In this document: one piece after another, positions 1 through 6,215 of the stretch
Numbering within the stretch: the stretch's first letter is position 1
Layout of the letters: each line of letters starts with the position of its first letter
Assembly (NCBI GenBank): GCA_015257445.1
Contig: JABZKE010000010.1
Coordinates: 1 to 10,289, forward strand
DNA length: 10,289 nucleotides
Source: Nanosynbacter sp.
GTDB taxonomy: Bacteria; Patescibacteriota; Saccharimonadia; Saccharimonadales; Saccharimonadaceae
Reading direction: 5' to 3'
Notes under the pieces: generated by a model
The model's database searches: none
What the model saw: the letters and a program-made list of their open reading frames with translations, nothing else
What the model was told of the DNA's origin: nothing
Translations under genes and position numbers: made by a program

Positions 1-207
1 AAACAGTCCTCCAAGGAATCCATGAAAAAATCTAACTTTACCAGCTTAATCCCTCACATTACCCCGGCCAAACTCTATTTTATCTCTCTAATTTTAGCTT
101 ATGCCGCCTCTGTTTGTTTCTTCTCAGGCCTTCCGAATGCTCTGCATATTTACCTGGTTCCCGTCCTCTATCCAGCACTTTTTGCCGAAAATTTTGAATT
201 TTTATAA
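1..207 (+). CDS. Hypothetical small or 5'-truncated membrane protein
   Basis: The reading frame is open from the first base of the window to the TAA at 205-207, so this may be the C-terminal end of a longer protein whose start lies to the left. An internal ATG at 22 has an AAGGA about 5 nt upstream (13-17), which would give a separate 61-aa protein. From that ATG the product starts with two lysines and is strongly hydrophobic from about residue 17 to 55 (one or two membrane-spanning stretches rich in Leu, Ile, Tyr and Ala), ending in a short acidic tail. No family is recognised. It ends just before the next promoter and no terminator separates them. Which of the two readings is right cannot be decided from this window. 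Confidence 0.4.
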   Translation, partial: KQSSKESMKKSNFTSLIPHITPAKLYFISLILAYAASVCFFSGLPNALHIYLVPVLYPALFAENFEFL

Positions 208-221
208 AAATATGATATAAT
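194..221 (+). promoter_or_regulatory. Extended -10 promoter for the coiled-coil gene unit
   Basis: A perfect TATAAT lies at 216-221, preceded by TGA at 213-215, giving the extended -10 form TGNTATAAT. A -35-like TTGAAT is at 194-199 with a 16-bp spacer; it overlaps the last codons of the preceding frame. The predicted start is near 228, leaving a leader of about 98 nt before the ATG at 326. Confidence 0.7.
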
Positions 222-279
222 ACCTGTGTTACTCTAGTGACAAATTGGCTACGGCTAGTTCTTTGACAAGGAGTTTTAT

Positions 280-360
280 ATGCTTATTTGTTACTTATTG
301 ACTCGCAAGAAAGGGAGGTGGAGTCATGAAATCTCTAGCGGAAGAGAAAATCGAGCTTGA
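280..360 (+). CDS. Possible 26-aa leader ORF overlapping the next gene
   Basis: An ATG at 280 is preceded by AAGGAG at 268-273 with 6-nt spacing, which is a better-than-average ribosome site. The ORF runs 26 codons to TGA at 358-360. It overlaps the first 35 nt of the coiled-coil gene in another frame and contains that gene's own Shine-Dalgarno (311-320). The peptide begins MLICYLLTRKKGRW and looks like no known protein. This geometry is typical of leader peptides that couple translation to the gene that follows: the ribosome on the leader would open up the second ribosome site. The function is inference; a chance ORF is possible, but the well-placed SD makes that less likely. Confidence 0.45.
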   Translation: MLICYLLTRKKGRWSHEISSGRENRA

Positions 361-1033
361 TGCTCTGCTTCAGGAAGTCAAATCTGCGAAAAGATTGATG
401 GACGAAGCCGAGAAGAAGTGTAAGGAAGCTAACACCGAGATCGAAAAACTAAGGAAAATGATGAGCGATTTTGGCGGAGATGAAGTTGCAAAGCTTTACG
501 ATGAAACCGGGCAAATTATCACTCAGATCCAACAGAATTTCGAATCTCAAAAACAGGACCCAGCTAATCAGGATCTAAAAAAGGAACATCTTGATCTTAT
601 CAAGAAAAAAAATCAGATGATCAGCGAGAAGAATGCTTATTACAACCCCAAGATTCACCCCCAACTCTGCAGGATTAGGGAGAAGCTTGAGGAGACTAAG
701 CAAGAAAAAATTACTTGGGAAAAAATCTTTTCCCAACGAAAGGAGGAATATAGCGAGAAAGACGCTATCTATCAGAAGAAGAAAAGCTTCATCGAAAGCC
801 TAACTTCCTCGGAAGATATTAGAATTCAGTCTTATCTCGATAAGTTGCTCCATCTGATTGGAGTACCTACCAATAGCGACTTTAAGCTAGTTTCTAGGCA
901 GGGTAGGATTGACCTCTATTACGGCGGCCAATGGTATCCAGACGGAGTAAATCACGGTCATATCACCGCCATTAAAAATGAGGATGATTATGATGTGTCC
1001 TACCGCCGCGAACCTAGCTGCAATGTCGGCTAA
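326..1033 (+). CDS. Hypothetical coiled-coil protein with small C-terminal beta domain
   Basis: A 235-aa protein of unknown function. The start is fixed by a strong SD (GGAGGTG, 314-320) 5 nt before the ATG. Residues 1-165 are rich in Lys, Glu and Gln with heptad-like spacing and few Gly or Pro, so they should form long coiled coils with breaks near residues 50 and 105-112. Residues 184-235 differ: a Tyr/Gly-rich segment with the pattern GGQWYPDGVNHGHITA followed by YRREP, which suggests a small beta-rich domain. No signal peptide or membrane segment is visible, so it is probably cytoplasmic. Arginine codon use is unlike the neighbours: 7 of 10 are AGA/AGG, against 0 of 9 in the adjacent pta. 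It forms its own unit between the promoter at 216 and the terminator at 1073. The gene looks real; its role is unknown. Confidence 0.82.
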   Translation: MKSLAEEKIELDALLQEVKSAKRLMDEAEKKCKEANTEIEKLRKMMSDFGGDEVAKLYDETGQIITQIQQNFESQKQDPANQDLKKEHLDLIKKKNQMISEKNAYYNPKIHPQLCRIREKLEETKQEKITWEKIFSQRKEEYSEKDAIYQKKKSFIESLTSSEDIRIQSYLDKLLHLIGVPTNSDFKLVSRQGRIDLYYGGQWYPDGVNHGHITAIKNEDDYDVSYRREPSCNVG

Positions 1034-1072
1034 AATGACAAAATGACAAAATTTAAGCAGTAAATAACTTCT

Positions 1073-1101
1073 AAAAGAGGCTAAGTTTTAGCCTCTTTTT
1101 T
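1073..1101 (+). terminator. Intrinsic terminator after the coiled-coil gene
   Basis: A 12-bp perfect stem (1073-1084 with 1088-1099, core AGAGGCTAA/TTAGCCTCT), a 3-nt loop, and a T-run at 1096-1101. It ends 11 bp before the pta -10 box. The A-rich 5' arm could in principle also work on the opposite strand, but no minus-strand gene is seen here. Confidence 0.9.
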
Positions 1102-1112
1102 CATTTCTTCGT

Positions 1113-1118
1113 TATAAT
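1113..1118 (+). promoter_or_regulatory. -10 box of pta, predicting a leaderless mRNA
   Basis: A perfect TATAAT ends 6 nt before the ATG at 1125. A start 7 nt after the box falls on or next to the A of the ATG. No Shine-Dalgarno is present between box and ATG. No good -35 is visible because that position lies inside the terminator stem. Confidence 0.6.
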
Positions 1119-1124
1119 TAGAAC

Positions 1125-1907
1125 ATGAAAACACGCATCGTCTTCCCCGAATTAGAAAATCCCATTATTAAATCTGCCATCGAAAAAGCTCGCGAAAAAT
1201 TTCCTGATTTTGAGCTAGTTGGTGCCGATTCTATTGAACATGCCTGTCTTGCGGTGAAAAATCAGCTCGCCGATTCTCTAATTGCTGGCATTGATTATTC
1301 CTCGCGTGATGTAATTTTGGCTTGTCGTGATCTCATCGGGGTGAAAAATCCACGTAATCTCCTGAAGCCAACTTTTTCCGCTAGTTTCATCCTGGAGCGT
1401 GAAAATGAAACTTATGTACTTGCTGATGCGGCTGCTTGTAAACATCCTACCTCTGATCAACTTTATGATATTGCCGTCCAGACTATCGAAACCGCCAGCA
1501 AAATTTTCCCTATTCCGAAGGTTGCCTTCCTTAGTTTTTCCACCAAGGGTTCCGGTGGTCGCGACGAGACCATTGATTTGATCCAAGAAACCATCGCCAA
1601 ACTTAAAGCCTCTCATCCTGAGCTCTTAGTTGATGGCGAATTGCAGCTCGATGCCGCGATTAATCCGCGCATCGGCCAGAAAAAAGCCCCAGATTCTCCA
1701 GTTGCTGGTTTTGCTAATACCCTAATTGTCCCTGATCTTAATACTGGTAATATCCTCTATAAGGCCATGGAACAATTCGGTGGCTTTACGGCTGCTGGAC
1801 CGATTCTTCAGGGCTTCAATGCGCCGATTTCCGATCTCTCTCGTGGCAGTACCGAAGAAGATGTCTTGAAAGTTATTGAATATATGTTATTACTTGCTAA
1901 ACACTAA
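1125..1907 (+). CDS. pta: Phosphate acetyltransferase (phosphotransacetylase), short form
   Basis: Interconverts acetyl-CoA plus phosphate and acetyl phosphate plus CoA in the cytoplasm, the usual partner of acetate kinase in acetate fermentation or acetate activation. It belongs to the PTA/PTB family (PF01515). The C-terminal signature blocks are all present: LSFSTKGSG (136-144), DGELQLDAA (170-178), SPVAGFAN then PDLNTGN (191-209), and GPILQG then DLSRG (225-241). At 260 aa it is clearly shorter than the usual 320-340. The shortfall is in the N-terminal part, where only about 50 residues precede the ADSLIAG block. It has its own promoter and probably a leaderless transcript, so ATG 1125 is the only sensible start. 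No ackA is in the window. A phosphate butyryltransferase role is possible, but the motifs fit acetyltransferase better. Confidence 0.92.
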   Translation: MKTRIVFPELENPIIKSAIEKAREKFPDFELVGADSIEHACLAVKNQLADSLIAGIDYSSRDVILACRDLIGVKNPRNLLKPTFSASFILERENETYVLADAAACKHPTSDQLYDIAVQTIETASKIFPIPKVAFLSFSTKGSGGRDETIDLIQETIAKLKASHPELLVDGELQLDAAINPRIGQKKAPDSPVAGFANTLIVPDLNTGNILYKAMEQFGGFTAAGPILQGFNAPISDLSRGSTEEDVLKVIEYMLLLAKH

Positions 1908-1910
1908 TCT

Positions 1911-1939
1911 TTGCGCCGCTTACCTCCAAGATGTATAAT
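1911..1939 (+). promoter_or_regulatory. Promoter of the glmM-GNAT-murC operon
   Basis: -35-like TTGCGC at 1911-1916, a 17-bp spacer, and perfect TATAAT at 1934-1939. The predicted start is near 1946, giving a leader of about 19 nt that carries the GGAG (1957-1960) before the ATG at 1965. No terminator separates it from pta, so some read-through is possible. Confidence 0.72.
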
Positions 1940-1964
1940 AGAAACTAGTTGAAAATGGAGTGTT

Positions 1965-3560
1965 ATGAAAGGTAAAATCAAATATTTCGGTACTGACGGT
2001 ATTAGACAAAAGGCAGAAGCTTTTACCCCTGGCTTTATTCAAGCCGTTACTCTCGGTATTGTGCGCTATTTAGGCAATGCTAAAGAGGATGAAAGTGGCC
2101 TCGAACGTCCAGCTCGGGTCTTAATTGGTGGCGATACGCGTGAATCCACTGAGTGGATGATTCGTTATTTTGAGGAAGCTCTGGAAACTGTCGGGATTGA
2201 TCACGGTACGGTGGGTGTTTTACCGACCCCGGCGATTAATTACGCTTTTTATGAAATGGGTTACGACCTAGCCATTGATATCACCGCTTCCCATAATCCC
2301 TACACTGATAATGGTATTAAAATTTTTGAGCGCGGTGATACGATCGGTGGTCTCGAGGCTACTATGCCAGGCGGCGTAGCTTTTTCAGGTACTGGTACTA
2401 ATGATTCTGGCGAAAATCTTTCTCACTTAGTGAAAAAATATCCATACGGCATTAAACTTTCGCAGTCTGGCATCAATGCTATCGAAAATGCTCTGGAAAA
2501 TGAATCTGGTTTCGATGTGCACAGTCCAGAGTTTCGTGAAGATCTCCATGAAGACGCTCTTTCGCGCTATCTTGACCATCTCCGCACTTATCTCGCCCAA
2601 TTTGGCCCAGCTACCACCTCAGTGCGCCAAAAGCCTAATTTTTCTGGTCTTCGCATTGGCCTAGATCTCGCTTGTGGTGCCACCTCTGTTACAGCCAAAC
2701 AAATTTTCGAAGAGCTCGGTGCCGAAGTCATCACTATTCATGAAGATGCTAATTTTGGTGAAAAAATTAACGCTGGTTGTGGTAGTACTCATCTTGAATC
2801 GCTCATCCAATTAGTTAAAGAAAAACAACTTGATTTTGGTGCGGCCTTTGACGGTGACGGCGATCGTTGTCTAATGATTGATCACGACGGTCAGATTATC
2901 GATGGTGATGATATGATTGTGATTTTGGCTAATTACTTGGGTGTTCCAGAAGTCTGCGTCACGATTATGGCTAACAAAGGCTTGCTGCGTTGGGCAGAAA
3001 AAACCGGCGTCAAAATCGCTATGACCGATGTCGGGGATCAAAATGTTTCCGCTAAGATGCGTGAAGACGGTATTCTTCTGGGCGGTGAACAGAGTGGGCA
3101 TATTATTCTACCCGGTGAACCAATGGGCGACGGTGTACTCACTGCGCTCGTCATTACCAAAATTCTCTCCGAAGCACGCGATAAATTCAATCATGAAGAT
3201 ACCCTGCTTGCAGATTATCAAACTATCCAAGATGAAAAAACTGGCCAAACTTCTGAAAACCTTGAGCGCACCTTACCGACCTTATCAACTCTCTGTCAAA
3301 ATTTCCAAAAACTTCCACAAACCATCAAGAACCAGCCAGTCGATAGTCAAACCAAGCAAGCTTTTCGTAACCTCACGGAAACTGCTGAGAAATTTATTGC
3401 CACTGAAACCGCAAATCTTCCTGCCGGCTGGTCGATCAATATTCGCGCCTCCGGTACCGAAGATTTAGTGCGCATTACTATCTGGGGTGACGATGCTGAG
3501 GCGATTCAAAAAACTGCTGACGCCATTGCTGAGCGTCTCACTGAAACCGTATTTGAATAA
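1965..3560 (+). CDS. glmM: Phosphoglucosamine mutase / phosphohexomutase
   Basis: An alpha-D-phosphohexomutase. The GlmM reaction converts glucosamine-6-phosphate to glucosamine-1-phosphate for UDP-GlcNAc and peptidoglycan. The four family motifs are present in order: N-terminal YFGTDGIR (7-14), catalytic-serine loop TASHNP with Ser109, the Mg2+ loop DGDGDR (296-301), the sugar loop GGEQSGH (373-379) followed by GDGVLTAL, and the phosphate loop RASGTE (494-499). The GTDGIR start and the GEQSGHIIL...GDGVLTAL block favour GlmM over phosphomannomutase. At 531 aa it is longer than the usual ~450. There is a Gly/Ser/Thr-rich insertion at about residues 123-161, just after the catalytic loop, and extra sequence before the last domain. 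The phosphate loop reads RASGTED where RPSGTEP is usual. It is the first gene of an operon with a GNAT gene (12-bp gap) and murC. A related hexose mutase activity cannot be excluded. Confidence 0.9.
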   Translation: MKGKIKYFGTDGIRQKAEAFTPGFIQAVTLGIVRYLGNAKEDESGLERPARVLIGGDTRESTEWMIRYFEEALETVGIDHGTVGVLPTPAINYAFYEMGYDLAIDITASHNPYTDNGIKIFERGDTIGGLEATMPGGVAFSGTGTNDSGENLSHLVKKYPYGIKLSQSGINAIENALENESGFDVHSPEFREDLHEDALSRYLDHLRTYLAQFGPATTSVRQKPNFSGLRIGLDLACGATSVTAKQIFEELGAEVITIHEDANFGEKINAGCGSTHLESLIQLVKEKQLDFGAAFDGDGDRCLMIDHDGQIIDGDDMIVILANYLGVPEVCVTIMANKGLLRWAEKTGVKIAMTDVGDQNVSAKMREDGILLGGEQSGHIILPGEPMGDGVLTALVITKILSEARDKFNHEDTLLADYQTIQDEKTGQTSENLERTLPTLSTLCQNFQKLPQTIKNQPVDSQTKQAFRNLTETAEKFIATETANLPAGWSINIRASGTEDLVRITIWGDDAEAIQKTADAIAERLTETVFE

Positions 3561-3572
3561 AGAAAGGGAATT

Positions 3573-4013
3573 ATGGTTAAAATTGAACGTCTTAAACAGT
3601 ATCAACCAGAAATCGCCACTCGTGTGCGTGAGCTTCTGATTCAACTTTCTCGTAGTGGCAAGGATAAAGGTGAGATTAGCCCAGACTGGTTTACAGAAGT
3701 CGCTAATTCTCCATATCATGATCTCATTTTTGCCGTGGAAGATGGACAGATTCTCGGTATGGCTTCGGTCTCTGTGACTTTTGGTGCAGGAATTTATAAG
3801 AATGCTTATCTCGAAGATTTTGTGGTGGATAGTGCTGCTCGTGGTAAAGGTGTGGGAGATTTAATTTTCCAAGCCTATGAAGATTGGGCTAGGGAAAAAG
3901 GCTGCAAAAATCTTGAATTCACCTGTGGTCATGGTCGTGAAGTAGCTCAGAATTTTTACAAGACTCACGGTGCCGAAATTTACGATACTAACTTCTTTAG
4001 GAAAAAATTATGA
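3573..4013 (+). CDS. GNAT-family N-acetyltransferase
   Basis: A 146-aa single-domain GNAT (PF00583 type) that transfers an acetyl group from acetyl-CoA to an amine; the substrate is unknown. Visible elements are a beta-4 strand and bulge YLEDFVVD (79-86), the acetyl-CoA pyrophosphate loop ARGKGVG (89-95), and the C-terminal GCKNLEFTC...AQNFYKTHGAE block (110-135) typical of the family. The SD is AAAGGGA, 12 bp after the glmM stop. Its TGA overlaps the ATG of murC in the ATGA arrangement, so the two are translationally coupled. The place between an amino-sugar mutase and a peptidoglycan ligase suggests an amino-sugar or cell-wall substrate. That is inference from context only; peptide or protein N-termini and small amines are equally possible by sequence. 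Confidence 0.88.
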   Translation: MVKIERLKQYQPEIATRVRELLIQLSRSGKDKGEISPDWFTEVANSPYHDLIFAVEDGQILGMASVSVTFGAGIYKNAYLEDFVVDSAARGKGVGDLIFQAYEDWAREKGCKNLEFTCGHGREVAQNFYKTHGAEIYDTNFFRKKL

Positions 4014-5296
4014 ACATCTTTATCTCTGGTATTTCCGGTACTGGCATGGGGCCACTCGCCCTTTTTGCTCATGATGCCGGACATCAGGTTTTTGGCTCCG
4101 ACCTTCACGAAGGCCCGATTACTAAGGAACTAAAAGCTAAAAATCTCACCTTTGCTATCGGTCCACAAACCGGTGATTATCTGGCGGAAATTAATCAGAA
4201 TAATCCGATTGATTGGTATGTCCATACTTCAGCCATCACCGAGTCTCATCCCGAATATCAACGTGCCAAAGCTCTTGGTCTGAAAATTAGTAAACGCGAT
4301 GAATTGATTGAAACCCTTGTTGAGAAACATCATCTGAAAATGGTGGCCGTCGCCGGCACTCATGGCAAAACTACTACCACGGCGATGTTAATTTGGCTTA
4401 GTCAAAAACTCGGCTTAAAGGCTTCTTATATGGTCGGCTCCACTCTTAATTTTGCTCCCTCTGCGAAATATGATTCAGGTGATCAATTCCTACTCTATGA
4501 AGCCGATGAATATGACCGAAATTTTCTAGCCTTTCATCCTTGGCTCTCGCTGATTACTTTTGTTTCCTATGATCATTCAGATATTTTTGCCACGGCGGCT
4601 GAATATCAAGATGCCTTTTTGAAATTCGAATCCCAGAGCGAGCACCTCATTTTTGGCCCACATGCCAATCTTCACCACGCCGAACTTCTCGCCGATAAGC
4701 ACCCAGATATTGTTTTGATGTCAGCCAAGGAATTAATGTTACCAGGTGAAGCGCGCCGTCTCGACGCCACGCTCGCAGTTAGGGCCGTGCAGCGAATTCT
4801 CGAGTCGCTCGGTCGCGAGGTTAACCATGAAGAAATTATTCAGGCGATTAATCAATTCCCAGGGGTCGGACGTCGCTTTGAACGCCTAGCTGACGGTCTT
4901 TATTCCGATTACGCGCATCATCCTGAAGAAATTCGTGCTACCATTAATGTTGCTCTCGAGGAAGCCAAACGCACTCAGAAAAAAGGCGTGGTGATTCTTT
5001 ATCAGCCTCATCAAAATATTCGCCAGCATGAATTCTTTGACGAATATCGGGATATTTTCCACGGCATCAAAAAACTTTATTGGTTGCCAACCTATCTTTC
5101 GCGCGAGGATCCTAAATTGAAAATCCTCACTCCAAATGATTTTCTTAATTCACTGGATAATCCTGAAATTGGCGCTCCGGCTGAATTAGATGATTCTCTT
5201 GCCGCCAAGCTTCGCCAAGATCTTGCTGACAATTATCTGGTTATCCTGATGTCCGCCGGTGATGCCGACCCATGGCTCCGCCAAAAGTTCTTATGA
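4010..5296 (+). CDS. murC: UDP-N-acetylmuramate--L-alanine ligase
   Basis: A Mur ligase that adds L-alanine to UDP-MurNAc using ATP, the first peptide step of peptidoglycan synthesis, in the cytoplasm. Domain 1 (1-108) has the UDP-binding loop GISGTGMGPLA and GSDL. The ATPase domain starts with the P-loop AGTHGKTTTT (115-124) and includes EADEYDR (164-170) and YDHSDIF. The C-terminal domain has GRRFERL, then DYAHHPEE (300-307) and QPH (332-334). At 428 aa it is shorter than the usual 450-490; the central domain between YDHSDIF and LPG is compressed. The segment normally reading LPGxHNxxNA reads LPGEARRLDA here. It overlaps the GNAT gene by 4 bp and ends at a TGA inside the next promoter. The related recycling ligase Mpl shares these motifs; MurC is preferred because of its length, the GSDL form and its essential role. 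Confidence 0.88.
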   Translation: MNIFISGISGTGMGPLALFAHDAGHQVFGSDLHEGPITKELKAKNLTFAIGPQTGDYLAEINQNNPIDWYVHTSAITESHPEYQRAKALGLKISKRDELIETLVEKHHLKMVAVAGTHGKTTTTAMLIWLSQKLGLKASYMVGSTLNFAPSAKYDSGDQFLLYEADEYDRNFLAFHPWLSLITFVSYDHSDIFATAAEYQDAFLKFESQSEHLIFGPHANLHHAELLADKHPDIVLMSAKELMLPGEARRLDATLAVRAVQRILESLGREVNHEEIIQAINQFPGVGRRFERLADGLYSDYAHHPEEIRATINVALEEAKRTQKKGVVILYQPHQNIRQHEFFDEYRDIFHGIKKLYWLPTYLSREDPKLKILTPNDFLNSLDNPEIGAPAELDDSLAAKLRQDLADNYLVILMSAGDADPWLRQKFL

Positions 5297-5302
5297 TATA
5301 AT
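5294..5302 (+). promoter_or_regulatory. Extended -10 promoter overlapping the murC stop
   Basis: TGATATAAT, a perfect TGNTATAAT, begins with the TGA stop codon of murC itself. The predicted start is near 5309, only about 4 nt before the ATG at 5313. No -35 match is seen at the expected place, which is tolerable for an extended -10 promoter. Confidence 0.6.
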
Positions 5303-5312
5303 TAAATTCAGT

Positions 5313-6065
5313 ATGGGTGGTGTTTTGAAGCAGGAGCGTCAGGAAGACAAGAGGAAGCGCTTTTTGACCTTCTTAAAACAGATCAAGACCTGGCAATTAT
5401 TTTTGAGCCTATTGCCACTACTTTTTCTTTCCGCCACTTTTTTGCGCTTTGATCATCTGAAAATGATGGATTTAAAAACCAAGGTCGAAAAAGCTGACGA
5501 GGGTAAGGCTGCCGACGGCACCGATTTGCCGCAAGCCGAAATTGACCAAAATATTCGCACCGCCCTAAAAAGCCTACGAGACTTTAGCTCTTCTCATACC
5601 ATCGTGAATTTCGTCGAAAAAAACGGTCACACCACACTGACCTTCGGCACTGGTCCAATCTATCTGGAACATCAATATAACCGCCAGGCCACCGTTGCCT
5701 TGCGCGAAGCCGAGTCTAAACTTAGTCAAAATCCTGATGGCAACCCCAATGGTAATATCTTCGCTAAAGCTATGGAAACTTGCAAGCCGCAAGCTATTCG
5801 TAATGGCTGGGGCTGGAACAGTCCGGGTTATCTCAACTGCATGACTGGCGTGATTAATAGTTATCCGGCCACCGACAAACTCACTACTAATCTTACCGCC
5901 GACTTACCGCCTACCGCGCTCTATCGCTATGATTTCGTTTCACCAATTTGGACCCCTAGCCTCTCAGGTATTACGGTTCTACTCTGCGTTATTATTGTTA
6001 TTACCATCATAATTCGTCTAATTATTTTTGCCTTCCTTCGACTTGCTCTTCTATTTTTGAAATAA
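5313..6065 (+). CDS. Bitopic membrane protein of unknown function
   Basis: A 250-aa protein from ATG 5313. A longer version from GTG 5259 would overlap murC and begin upstream of the promoter, so it is less likely; a TTG at 5325 behind GGGTGG is another possible start. Residues 1-27 are strongly charged and should stay in the cytoplasm. Residues 28-45 form the first membrane helix. Residues 46-215 form an extracytoplasmic domain with a Lys/Glu-rich linker, a GTGPIYLEHQY segment, and the pair Cys157/Cys176 flanking NGWGWNSPGYLNC, which could form a disulfide. Residues 216-249 are a second, very Ile/Leu-rich helix. No catalytic motif is recognised. It looks like a lineage-specific protein of the type seen in Saccharibacteria, which I cannot verify here. 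It may also be reached by read-through from murC. Confidence 0.75.
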   Translation: MGGVLKQERQEDKRKRFLTFLKQIKTWQLFLSLLPLLFLSATFLRFDHLKMMDLKTKVEKADEGKAADGTDLPQAEIDQNIRTALKSLRDFSSSHTIVNFVEKNGHTTLTFGTGPIYLEHQYNRQATVALREAESKLSQNPDGNPNGNIFAKAMETCKPQAIRNGWGWNSPGYLNCMTGVINSYPATDKLTTNLTADLPPTALYRYDFVSPIWTPSLSGITVLLCVIIVITIIIRLIIFAFLRLALLFLK

Positions 6066-6158
6066 TTCCTCAAAAATCGCCCCACCAACTTTCCAGATTA
6101 CCACCCCTGTTAAAAGCATAAAAGTTTTCTCACCCCTATTTCACCCCCATAAAATCTC
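6066..6158 (+). other. C-rich intergenic stretch upstream of a strong promoter
   Basis: Noncoding spacer without a clear terminator for the preceding gene. It has the repeated motif CACCCCTGTT (6102-6111) and CACCCCTATT (6131-6140), followed at once by TCACCCCC (6141-6148), ending about 10 bp before the next -35 box. It may be a binding site for a regulator or simply biased spacer; no further structure was found. Confidence 0.3.
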
Positions 6159-6187
6159 TTGACACTTATCTTTATCTAATCTAATAT
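6159..6187 (+). promoter_or_regulatory. Consensus sigma-70 promoter of the 68-aa protein
   Basis: A perfect -35 TTGACA at 6159-6164, a 17-bp spacer, and TAATAT at 6182-6187 (or, with a longer spacer, TATAAA at 6185-6190). This is the only perfect -35 box placed with a -10 in the window. The predicted start is near 6194, giving a leader of about 22 nt. Confidence 0.75.
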
Positions 6188-6215
6188 AAAACTATACTTA
6201 TTTAAAGGAGGACAA

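Noticed and set aside
263..268. TTGACA as a second -35 box
   Set aside because: No -10 box lies at a suitable distance; it overlaps the SD region of the leader ORF.
1032..1052. AAAATGAC repeated twice plus AAAAT after the coiled-coil gene stop
   Set aside because: Only 2.6 copies of an 8-bp unit in A-rich spacer; too little to call a functional repeat.
1278..1616. 112-codon minus-strand frame over pta
   Set aside because: Antisense shadow of a well-supported gene, with no promoter or ribosome site of its own.
3028..3468. 146-codon + frame inside glmM
   Set aside because: Lies wholly within glmM, whose motifs are intact in its own frame; no SD and a composition without family features.
3465..3719. 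84-codon minus-strand frame across the glmM/GNAT junction
   Set aside because: Spans two supported genes on the other strand and shows no motif.
5259..5312. GTG start at 5259 for the membrane protein
   Set aside because: Would overlap murC by 38 bp, has no SD, and lies upstream of the extended -10 box at 5294-5302; ATG 5313 fits better.
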